Notes under the pieces: generated by a model
Told to the model about the DNA's origin: nothing
The model's database searches: none
The model's input: only the letters and a program-made list of their open reading frames with translations
Shown: positions 1-9,479 of the stretch, piece after piece
Layout of the letters: each line of letters opens with the position of its first letter
Position numbering within the stretch: position 1 is the stretch's first letter
Assembly: GCA_945874225.1 (NCBI GenBank)
Contig: CAMCFT010000004.1
Span: 62,001 to 126,000, forward strand
Length of the DNA: 64,000 nt
Source: Flavobacterium psychrophilum
GTDB taxonomy: Bacteria; Bacteroidota; Bacteroidia; Flavobacteriales; Flavobacteriaceae
Direction: 5' to 3'
Position numbers and translations under genes: made by a program

Positions 1-65
1 GGCTGGATAATCAAGTCCGAAATCTCGTCGAAACGCTGTTTTACTATTTGAAGTCTGTCTAACAT
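1..65 (-). CDS. prfA: Peptide chain release factor 1, N-terminal fragment
   Basis: Only the first 21 codons lie in the window; the gene continues past the left edge. The translation from the ATG at 65 begins MLDRLQIVKQRFDEISDL, which I recognise as the N-terminus of flavobacterial RF1. RF1 recognises UAA and UAG stop codons on the ribosome and releases the finished protein. The GGQ and PxT motifs that would prove the family are outside the window, so the call rests on the N-terminal helix alone. It is transcribed leftward, away from the repeat at 189-262. Confidence 0.8.
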   Translation of the reverse strand, partial: MLDRLQIVKQRFDEISDLIIQ

Positions 66-188
66 ATTCTTGTTCCTTTATTTGGAGTGCAAAAATACAA
101 AAAAGTATTGCAGTTTGCAAGGCGCTCATTTTGCTATTTCCAGACAAACGAAGCAATGCAATTAAGTTAAGAAAAAATAGCCTCAGTT

Positions 189-262
189 TTGTCATTCCGA
201 CGAAGGAGGAATCTCATTAGTTGCTCTCATTATGTGATTTCTCCCGTTGGTCGAAATGACAA
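189..262. repeat. Dispersed imperfect palindrome, GTCATTCCGACGAAGG type
   Basis: The left half starts TTTGTCATTCCGACGAAGG, and the right half read in reverse complement starts TTTTGTCATTTCGACCAACGG. The two halves therefore pair imperfectly over about 30 bases around a short loop. It lies between prfA and katG. Elements of this look are common between genes in Bacteroidota. A short open frame on the minus strand here is only the translated repeat. The rest of the 66-405 gap holds the katG terminator and no gene. Confidence 0.6.
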
Positions 263-334
263 AAAAACTGTCCCACGCTGCCGAACAAATCCCTATAGCT
301 CTCCAAAATTTTAATAAATCGCAACAGCAAAATA

Positions 335-371
335 TAAAAAAAAGCTGTCTCAAAAAAATGAAACAGCTTTT
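335..371 (-). terminator. Rho-independent terminator of katG
   Basis: On the minus strand the stem AAAGCTGTTTCA / TGAGACAGCTTT is followed by a run of eight T. It lies about 35 bases after the katG stop codon. Confidence 0.8.
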
Positions 372-405
372 AAACCAATAATCCATGGAGTATTTATTCT
401 TTAGA

Positions 406-2724
<2,319 letters not shown>

Positions 2725-2763
2725 TTATTTTAGGGATTATTTTTTTTATTGATGAAATTAATT

Positions 2764-2778
2764 TTCTTTAGATTATCT
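2764..2778. repeat. 15-base direct repeat, copy upstream of katG (other copy 397-411)
   Basis: TTCTTTAGATTATCT occurs at 397-411, overlapping the katG stop codon, and again at 2764-2778 upstream of its start. A second, looser pair sharing AATAAATCG and CAGCAAAATA lies outside it at about 309-333 and 2982-3006. Inside 2764-2778 the palindrome TAGATTATCTA could also be an operator. Confidence 0.4.
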
Positions 2779-3690
2779 ATACCACAAATGGAATTTATTG
2801 TTCAACTATTATTTTTATTTATGATAACAGTTAAATTCAAAAAAGTGGGCATCCCAACTTTTAAATCACAAAAAGCTGCAAAATAATCTTGATTTTAACT
2901 TTTAAAACAAGTCAACAAAATTCACGACAAAACCTTAAAAGAAAACCGCTATATCATTTTACCCAGATTACTCTGCGAAGTTTTAATAAATCGTACCAGC
3001 AAAATAGAATCATGATAGCGCTGCATTCCACCAAATACTGTTTTCGTTTTCAAGAAAACTTCAGGAAGCCTTTCGAATTGTTAAATACTGTTTCGTCAGA
3101 TGCATAAAACGCATCTCACATCTGAATATTTATTTGTTTTTTAGCCGATCTAAACATTTTGCTTGAGGGGAGAAGCAAGGATTTAGATCTAAACTATCAA
3201 ACTGCTCACAGTCCTGAATTGTCATATTTATCACAAAATTGAAGATAAATATCCTCAACGAAAGCAGCCCTGCAACTACTATTCAATAGTATGACAATAA
3301 AAAGGCAAACATAATATACCTGTTGCTTTCCAATGTTAAATACTTTATTTAACATAATTATTATCAACACATTAAATGTAAATAAAAATTTTATTCTACG
3401 CAAGAAAAAATAGATTTTTATACCAAAGACAAATTGTCGTTTTTCCACATTGATTTCCTTAAATATTCAATAGTTTTTAGGACGGGTCATAGAGTATGGC
3501 TGTGGTACCCTAAAATAATGCCAAAAAATGATGTTAACCCATTTTGACGAGTCAAAACAACTACCTCTTAAAAAACTTTGCGTCGCCTCGCCTTTGTGGC
3601 AAAACAACTATCGTTCATAACTCCTAAAGATTTCCTTTTAATACCAATTTCTAAATTCCTACTTTGCAGCCTCAAAATTAGAAGTAAAAA
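2779..3690. other. Gene-poor stretch between katG and topB
   Basis: I see no convincing gene in this roughly 900-base stretch. It holds a perfect inverted repeat with 10-base arms at 3333-3355, a shorter one (TTTTGAC / GTCAAAA) at 3542-3557, and a fragment of the dispersed TTTGCGTC..TTTGTGGCAAAA repeat at about 3577-3604. A minus-strand open frame at 3206-3448 contains a lipoprotein-like stretch (LFIVILLNSSCR) and might be a decayed lipoprotein gene, but it is too short and AT-driven to call. Confidence 0.4.
3333..3355. repeat. Perfect inverted repeat ATGTTAAATA-CTT-TATTTAACAT
   Basis: The 10-base arms are exactly complementary around a 3-base centre. It lies about 340 bases upstream of topB in the gene-poor stretch. 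There is no T-run, so it is more likely a protein-binding palindrome or a small repeat than a terminator. No target gene can be named. Confidence 0.45.
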
Positions 3691-6006
3691 ATGAAGGTCT
3701 GTATTGCCGAGAAACCAAGTGTAGCCCGCGAAATCGCATCCGTTTTGGGAGCCAATACCAAGCACGATGGCTATTTCGAAGGCAATGGGTATCAGGTAAC
3801 TTACACCTTTGGACATTTATGCACCCTGAAAGAACCCAACGATTACAAGCCCCACTGGAAAAGTTGGGATTTGAACAACCTGCCGATGCTTCCCGAAAAA
3901 TTCGAAACCAAGGTCGTGGAAAATACAGGTATTCAGAAGCAATTCAAAATCATAAAAAGCCTGTTCGACAAAGCTGACCTGGTTATCAACTGCGGGGATG
4001 CGGGCCAGGAAGGAGAACTCATTCAGCGCTGGGTGATGAACGAAGCCCATTATAAAGGCGAGGTAAAACGCTTGTGGATTTCGTCCCTAACCACCGAAGC
4101 CATCAAAGAGGGTTTTGAGAACTTAAAACCGTCTGCCAACTATGATAATTTATACTACGCAGGATTTTCCAGAGCCATTGGCGACTGGTTGCTGGGTATG
4201 AATGCCACACGTTTGTATACCGTAAAACATGGCGGTTACAAACAAGTGTTGTCGATCGGTCGGGTGCAAACCCCTACCTTGGCCATGGTCGTGGATCGCT
4301 TCAAAGAAATTGAGAATTTCAAACCCCAACCCTATTGGGAATTGCAAACTTTATATCGAGAAACGCTGTTCAGCTATGAGGAAGGGCGCTTTTTGAAAAA
4401 GGAGGATGGCGAAATTTTGGCGAATAAAGTCAAAGAAAGTGAATTCGAAATTGTCTCTGTTGACAAAAAAAACGGCAATGAATTTGCCCCTAGGCTTTTT
4501 GATTTAACAGGTTTGCAAGTCTATTGCAACACCAAATTTGGGTTCACGGCTGACGAAACACTTAAAATTGTCCAGACTTTGTACGAACAAAAAGTAGTTA
4601 CGTATCCCAGAGTGGACACGACCTTTTTACCGAATGATGTTTATCCAAAAGTACAGGGCATTCTGCAAAACTTAACCAATTATGCTGACTTGACAAAACA
4701 GCTTTTGGAAAAAAAGATTAAAAAATCGCCTAAAGTTTTCAACGATAAAAAAGTAACCGATCACCACGCGATTATTCCAACGGGGATGCAAAGCAATTTG
4801 CAATACAATCAGCAGCAGGTGTATGATATTATTACACGCCGTTTTATCGCGGTTTTTTATGACGATTGTTTAGTCGCAAATACCACAGTAATGGGAAAAG
4901 CTGCCGAAGTACTATTTAAAACCACCGGAAAAGAAATCCTGAAAAAAGGCTTTCGAATTGTTTTTGAAGACCCAAATACCAAAGAAAAAGAAGCCGATAT
5001 TTTGCCGAGTTTTATTGTTGGCGAAAAAGGACCACACGAACCTTCATTCTTGGAAAAAGAAACCAAACCACCGAATCAGTTTACGGAAGCGACCTTATTG
5101 CGCGCTATGGAAACCGCGGGAAAACAAGTTGACGACGAAGATTTACGCGAACTGATGAAAGAAAACGGCATTGGTCGTCCATCAACGCGAGCCAATATTA
5201 TTGAAACACTTTTCAGGCGCCAATACATTGTTCGAAACAAAAAACAGGTTTTGCCAACACCAACAGGAATTCAGCTGATTGATACGATTCAAAATGATTT
5301 AGTGAAGTCGGCAGAATTGACGGGTTCCTGGGAAAAGCAGTTGAAAGATATTGAAAAAGGAAGTTTTACCGCTGGGGCGTTCATCAAAAACATGAAACAC
5401 ATGGTAGAGGAATTGGTCTATGAAGTGCGAAGAGAAACCAGGGGCGCCAATATTTCGCATGCAGGAAGTGTTCAAAAACAAGAAGCTGTTGTCGAGAAAA
5501 AGAAAGCGGAAGAAATTTTAGCTGAAGTCTGTCCAAAATGCAAAAAAGCAAACCTTATAAAAGGAAAATCAGCTTATGGCTGTGGCGATTACAAAGCAGG
5601 TTGTCGTTTTGTATTGCCTTATACTTTTGCGGAGAAAAAAATATCCGAAAACCAATACTTGCGATTACTCCAAAAAGGATCGACTGTAAATTTAAAAGAT
5701 TTCAAAACCGATGCTGGAATGGTGGAAGGTTTGCTTCGTTTTGATGAAAATTTCGAACTTAAATTAGAAGAAAAGAAAACAGCTTCTCCTACTCTATTAA
5801 CAGAAAAGAAAGTAATCTCGGATTCATTAATCTGTCCAAAATGCCAAAAAGGAACCGTTCTTAAAGGAAATTCTGCTTATGGTTGCAGCGAGTATAAATC
5901 GGGCTGCGATTTTAAAGTGCCATTTGATATGGTCAGAGCGAAAATAGGCGATCAAAAACCCACGAAAGAATTAGTTCATTCTATTTTGAAAGAAAGTATT
6001 TTATAA
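3691..6006 (+). CDS. topB: DNA topoisomerase III (type IA)
   Basis: Type IA enzyme that passes one DNA strand through another and decatenates single-stranded intermediates. It is 771 aa. The N-terminal TOPRIM domain is visible (MKVCIAEKPSVAREIA, then NCGDAGQEGELIQRW with the acidic residues). The active-site Tyr is Y305 in VVTYPRVDTTFLP, and TDHHAIIPTG follows as in TopB. The C-terminus carries two similar zinc-ribbon-like repeats, each CPKC-x(9-11)-SAYGC-x5-GC, at about residues 612-650 and 712-745. Those resemble the accessory repeats of mobile or plasmid-type TopB proteins. The start is the ATG at 3691; the frame is solid throughout. It stands alone, with palindromes on both sides. Confidence 0.95.
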   Translation: MKVCIAEKPSVAREIASVLGANTKHDGYFEGNGYQVTYTFGHLCTLKEPNDYKPHWKSWDLNNLPMLPEKFETKVVENTGIQKQFKIIKSLFDKADLVINCGDAGQEGELIQRWVMNEAHYKGEVKRLWISSLTTEAIKEGFENLKPSANYDNLYYAGFSRAIGDWLLGMNATRLYTVKHGGYKQVLSIGRVQTPTLAMVVDRFKEIENFKPQPYWELQTLYRETLFSYEEGRFLKKEDGEILANKVKESEFEIVSVDKKNGNEFAPRLFDLTGLQVYCNTKFGFTADETLKIVQTLYEQKVVTYPRVDTTFLPNDVYPKVQGILQNLTNYADLTKQLLEKKIKKSPKVFNDKKVTDHHAIIPTGMQSNLQYNQQQVYDIITRRFIAVFYDDCLVANTTVMGKAAEVLFKTTGKEILKKGFRIVFEDPNTKEKEADILPSFIVGEKGPHEPSFLEKETKPPNQFTEATLLRAMETAGKQVDDEDLRELMKENGIGRPSTRANIIETLFRRQYIVRNKKQVLPTPTGIQLIDTIQNDLVKSAELTGSWEKQLKDIEKGSFTAGAFIKNMKHMVEELVYEVRRETRGANISHAGSVQKQEAVVEKKKAEEILAEVCPKCKKANLIKGKSAYGCGDYKAGCRFVLPYTFAEKKISENQYLRLLQKGSTVNLKDFKTDAGMVEGLLRFDENFELKLEEKKTASPTLLTEKKVISDSLICPKCQKGTVLKGNSAYGCSEYKSGCDFKVPFDMVRAKIGDQKPTKELVHSILKESIL

Positions 6007-6072
6007 CTATCAAGACGAATTTACACGAATTAGGACCAATTGCAATTGCTTATCATTACAACATTCCATTCC

Positions 6073-6140
6073 ATTTGTCACGCTGGAAGCGTCTCAACAC
6101 AGGTGAGCAACATAATCGAGACGCTTCCAGCGTGACAAAT
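6073..6140. repeat. Perfect palindromic repeat, 23-base arms
   Basis: The arms 6073-6095 and 6118-6140 (ATTTGTCACGCTGGAAGC.. and its exact complement) are separated by 22 bases. It starts about 65 bases after topB. It lacks a T-run and looks like a REP-type dispersed element. Confidence 0.8.
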
Positions 6141-6264
6141 AGCAAGAATAAACAGTAATTAACAACAAGTATTTGAATTACAGAATAACCATAATTGCGA
6201 ACTTTTTCCTAATTTTGAAAAGTTTTATAGACTAATTACCGATTGGAAATATAAATTGGTCTTA

Positions 6265-6324
6265 TTGTCAGTTCGAGCGCAGTCGAGAACCATTACAGCA
6301 TCTCGACTGCGCTCGATGTGACAA
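6265..6324. repeat. Near-perfect palindromic repeat, 24-base arms
   Basis: The arms 6265-6288 and 6301-6324 are complementary except for a few positions; the core is TCGAGCGCAGTCGAGA. Both this element and the one at 6073-6140 begin with TTGTCA, so they may be members of one family. Together they fill most of the 6007-6379 gap, which holds no gene. Confidence 0.75.
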
Positions 6325-6379
6325 AAAATAATTAGACTTTTATATATTCCTAAATTGGTATAATTTAATTCCTCCTCTC

Positions 6380-6853
6380 ATGAAAAAAACAATTCTTATT
6401 CTCCTTATAGCCCTGACATTTACTTCCTGCTTAAAATCAAAAGAAGCATCTAAAATAGTGGTTGCTGATTGGCTTTTAGGAAAATGGGAGAACAATTCTG
6501 AAAACGGAAATCTCTCGGAATCTTGGAAAAAAGTAAATGATAGTATCTTCCAAGGACAAAGTTATTTTATAAAAGGAAAAGACACTTTGCATTCTGAACA
6601 AATTAAATTAGAACAAAAAGGTGCAGCGCTTATTTATATTTCTACCATAAAAGGCCAAAACAACGATGAACCTATTACTTTTAGTCAGAACGATACTATT
6701 GAGAAACAATTGGCTTTTGAAAATCCAAAGAACGACTTTCCTCAAAAAATTAGTTATTCAAAGATTACAAACGACAGTATTGTTATTCAAATCTCTGGAA
6801 TTCAGCAAGGAAAACCAAGCTCCTCAAAATATTCAATGAGAAAAATGAAGTAA
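6380..6853 (+). CDS. DUF6265-like lipoprotein
   Basis: A 157-aa protein of unknown function. The N-terminus is a lipoprotein signal: MKKTILILLIALTFTSC, with the lipobox Cys at residue 17, so it should be lipidated by Lgt (encoded in this window) and anchored in a membrane. The mature part has the pattern WLLGKWE..ESW..VND..FQG.S.FIKGKDT followed by a FENP-x-NDFPQKI segment, which matches my memory of the DUF6265 family. That is probably a small beta-barrel fold. It precedes the TonB receptor by 220 bases and has no evident operon link to it. Confidence 0.75.
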   Translation: MKKTILILLIALTFTSCLKSKEASKIVVADWLLGKWENNSENGNLSESWKKVNDSIFQGQSYFIKGKDTLHSEQIKLEQKGAALIYISTIKGQNNDEPITFSQNDTIEKQLAFENPKNDFPQKISYSKITNDSIVIQISGIQQGKPSSSKYSMRKMK

Positions 6854-6957
6854 ATATGTATTTTTCTTATTAAACTTATATTTTTTTTCCAAAAAAGAGA
6901 TATATAGTTTTGGTCATCGTTTTAATTCTCAATCAAAAACACAATTCGTTAATTCGT

Positions 6958-6978
6958 TATTTATAATTATTCTAAATA
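6958..6978. promoter_or_regulatory. Candidate Fur-like operator upstream of the TonB receptor
   Basis: TATTTA and TAAATA arms are separated by 9 bases (TAATTATTC), a layout like AT-rich Fur boxes. It lies just before the -33 element at 6981-6984. The assignment to Fur is inferred from the downstream FecA-like receptor and from the presence of a fur gene at 56 kb. Confidence 0.4.
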
Positions 6979-6980
6979 GT

Positions 6981-7011
6981 TTTGGTAAGTCATTTTTAGG
7001 GTATATATTTG
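6981..7011 (+). promoter_or_regulatory. Bacteroidota-type promoter of the FecA-like receptor
   Basis: TTTG at 6981-6984 and TATATTTG at 7004-7011 are 19 bases apart, matching the TTTG / TAnnTTTG consensus of the Bacteroidota primary sigma factor. Confidence 0.6.
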
Positions 7012-7014
7012 CAT

Positions 7015-7047
7015 TGTTATTTTTATTTAATCTAAATAACAATAACA
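7015..7047. promoter_or_regulatory. Long inverted repeat over the expected transcription start
   Basis: Two 15-base arms (TGTTATTTTTATTTA and its complement with one mismatch) flank a 3-base centre ATC. The repeat begins 3 bases after the -7 element, so it covers the expected start of the transcript. It could be a second operator, and a bound repressor would block the promoter. The inner part ATTTA-ATC-TAAAT resembles the repeat at 6958-6978. Confidence 0.5.
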
Positions 7048-7074
7048 AAAAGTATACTAACATAAATTTACCCA

Positions 7075-9291
7075 ATGAAAAAAGTAGTTTCTCTCGTATT
7101 TATTACAATGTCATTCTTAGGATATTCTCAAGAAAAAGAGGCAAAAAAAGACACCATTAATTCCTTATCTGAAGTAATCATCAATTCTGATGCAATAGTT
7201 GGTAACAAATTTAAGGCAAAAAACAAAGCTGGTTCAACATTCTATATTTCTGAAGCAGATTTAAAAGTATTCAAACAAGATGATATTTCAAGAATATTAA
7301 TCAATGTCCCGGGAGTAACAATACAAGAAACAGATGGTTATGGCTTACGACCAAGCATTGGAATGAGAGGAACAAACCCTGATAGAGGATCAAAAATAAC
7401 GCTAATGGAAGATGGCGTCCTAATTGCTCCAGCTCCATATTCTGCCCCTGCCGCTTATTATTTCCCGACTGCTGCTCGAATGAAAGCTTTTGAAATCATC
7501 AAAGGAGGAAGCCAAATTCAATATGGCCCCTACACTACTGCTGGAGCTTTGAATATGGTATCAACACAAATACCAACTTCTTTTTTAGGGAATGTAAGTG
7601 CTACTTATGGCAGTTACAATACCAAACATTTCTATACAAGTATAGGCGATTCTTTTAAAAACTTCGCTTACTTGGTAGAATACAACAACAGAAATTCGGA
7701 CGGTTTTATGGATATTGACTATAGTTCCAAAAAAACAGGTTTTGACGCCAACGACTATGTTGCAAAATTTCGTTTAAACACTGATTTAAATGCAAAAATA
7801 TATCAATCACTAACGATGAAGTTACAATATTCAGAAGACGCATCACACGAAACATATTTAGGACTCGCTGAAACAGATTTTAAAACAAATTCGTATCGAA
7901 GATATTTAGGCTCTAACGAAGACAATCTACTTACTGATCATTTTCAATTAATGGCAACACATTGCATAAGACCTACACAAAATTTAACTTTTACGACAAA
8001 AGCATATAGAAATACTTTTGCAAGAAATTGGTACAAATTAGATGCTGTAAATTTAGGAGCAACATCAGTTTCCATCACAAATATACTAGAAGATCCCAAT
8101 AAATATTCAGGTGAATACAATGCTATTACCGGAAGCACTAACACCATTGCAAATGCGCTACGTGTTAAAGCAAACAATAGAAAATATGAATCGCAGGGAG
8201 CGCAAACTGTTGGTAATTACAAATTTGACACCGGAAAAGCAAAACACGATATAGAATTTGGCGTGCGATATCATGAAGACTACGAAGACAGATACCAATG
8301 GGTAGATGGTTATGCGATAAACAACAAATTTATGAACCGAACAAATAATGGTATTGCAGGCAGTGATTCCAATAGAATTCAAAGTGCCAAATCAATAGCA
8401 TCACACATTTTATATAATTTAACAGTCCATAATTTCATTTTTACCCCAGGTTTGAGAAACGAAAATATTACTATAACAAACAAAGAATTTGGAAAATTAG
8501 ACCCAAACAGAACTGGTGCAAATTTAATAATTAATGAGAATAAAGTAAATGTATGGATTCCGGGAATGGGTGTGTTATATAATATTAACGACTCCTACAA
8601 ACTATTCGTAAGTATGCACAAAGGATTTTCGCCTCCAGGTGCTTTAAACGGAGAAGATGCCGAAAATAGTGTTAATTCTGAATTAGGATTCCGCATAAAT
8701 AAAAATGCTTTTTCATCTGAAATAGTTTTATACAATAACAATTATTCTAATTTGCAAGGAGCAGACACTATGTCTGGAGGAGGCAGCGGAACCGGCGATT
8801 TATTTAATGCTGGAAAAGCAAGAGTAAATGGTTTAGAACTTACTGCTTCTTATGATGTAATGCACAATTCGAATGTGTTTAAACTGCCAATATCAATGAG
8901 CTATACCTATACAAATACCGAATTAAAATCCGATTTTATAAGCCCAAGCTGGGGAACTGTAACTTATGGTGATGAAATTCCATTTATTGCAAAAAACCAA
9001 TTAGCCATAACTGCCGATTTAGAGCACAAGAAATTTAGTTTGGCTGTAAATGCGCGTTACATTGGCGAATTTAGAACAAAAGCGGGTCAGGGAAGCATCC
9101 CAGAAAATAACAAAATTGATGACAACATAATAATTGATTTTGCTGCAAAATACCATCTCACTAATAAAGTAAGCTTAACCTCAAATGTTATCAATTTATT
9201 AGATTCTGACAAAGCTGTTGCAAGAACTCCAGCTGGTTTAAGACCCAGTCATCCTTTTGGAATTAACGCAGGAATTCTAGCACGGTTTTAA
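7075..9291 (+). CDS. TonB-dependent receptor, FecA-like
   Basis: Outer-membrane receptor for active uptake of an iron chelate or a similar ligand. It is 738 aa. A signal peptide (MKKVVSLVFITMSFLGYSQ) is followed by a short segment with LSEVIINSD as a possible TonB box, then the plug domain (ISRILINVPGVTIQE, GMRGTNPDRGSKITLMEDG, IIKGGSQIQYGP). The rest is a 22-strand-type barrel ending in Phe (NAGILARF), as outer-membrane proteins do. The plug wording is closest to Fe(III)-dicitrate FecA proteins. There is no N-terminal signalling domain and no FecI/FecR pair beside it. The promoter lies between two AT-rich inverted repeats, suggesting iron control. Substrate is unproven. Confidence 0.9.
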   Translation: MKKVVSLVFITMSFLGYSQEKEAKKDTINSLSEVIINSDAIVGNKFKAKNKAGSTFYISEADLKVFKQDDISRILINVPGVTIQETDGYGLRPSIGMRGTNPDRGSKITLMEDGVLIAPAPYSAPAAYYFPTAARMKAFEIIKGGSQIQYGPYTTAGALNMVSTQIPTSFLGNVSATYGSYNTKHFYTSIGDSFKNFAYLVEYNNRNSDGFMDIDYSSKKTGFDANDYVAKFRLNTDLNAKIYQSLTMKLQYSEDASHETYLGLAETDFKTNSYRRYLGSNEDNLLTDHFQLMATHCIRPTQNLTFTTKAYRNTFARNWYKLDAVNLGATSVSITNILEDPNKYSGEYNAITGSTNTIANALRVKANNRKYESQGAQTVGNYKFDTGKAKHDIEFGVRYHEDYEDRYQWVDGYAINNKFMNRTNNGIAGSDSNRIQSAKSIASHILYNLTVHNFIFTPGLRNENITITNKEFGKLDPNRTGANLIINENKVNVWIPGMGVLYNINDSYKLFVSMHKGFSPPGALNGEDAENSVNSELGFRINKNAFSSEIVLYNNNYSNLQGADTMSGGGSGTGDLFNAGKARVNGLELTASYDVMHNSNVFKLPISMSYTYTNTELKSDFISPSWGTVTYGDEIPFIAKNQLAITADLEHKKFSLAVNARYIGEFRTKAGQGSIPENNKIDDNIIIDFAAKYHLTNKVSLTSNVINLLDSDKAVARTPAGLRPSHPFGINAGILARF

Positions 9292-9339
9292 AACAAATTT
9301 TTGAATTATCAAACATCATTTGTGTTTTTTGATTCACCT

Positions 9340-9378
9340 AAAAGGCACTACAAAATAAGATTTTGTGGTGCCTTTTTT
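9340..9378 (+). terminator. Rho-independent terminator of the TonB receptor gene
   Basis: Stem AAAAGGCACTACAAAAT / ATTTTGTGGTGCCTTTT with a 3-base loop and a run of six T on the plus strand, 50 bases after the stop codon. Confidence 0.85.
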
Positions 9379-9423
9379 GATTAAAGTAGCTTGATATTTT
9401 TCAATCCAATGAAAAAAATTGGC

Positions 9424-9462
9424 ATAAAAAACCCCGATAGGTTTCAAAAACCTGTCGGGGTT
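9424..9462 (-). terminator. Rho-independent terminator of valS
   Basis: On the minus strand AACCCCGACAGGTTT pairs with AAACCTATCGGGGTT around a 3-base loop and runs into five to six T. It lies 17 bases after the valS stop codon. Confidence 0.85.
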
Positions 9463-9479
9463 AATTGTATAAAAAAAAT

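Noticed and set aside
2889-3107. Plus-strand open frame of 72 codons
   Set aside because: No start context, no family likeness and composition of random AT-rich DNA; contains one of the direct repeats near katG.
3206-3448. Minus-strand open frame with a lipoprotein-like stretch
   Set aside because: The hydrophobic segment followed by SSC is suggestive, but the frame ends soon after and no promoter, terminator or partner supports it. Kept only as a remark on the gap.
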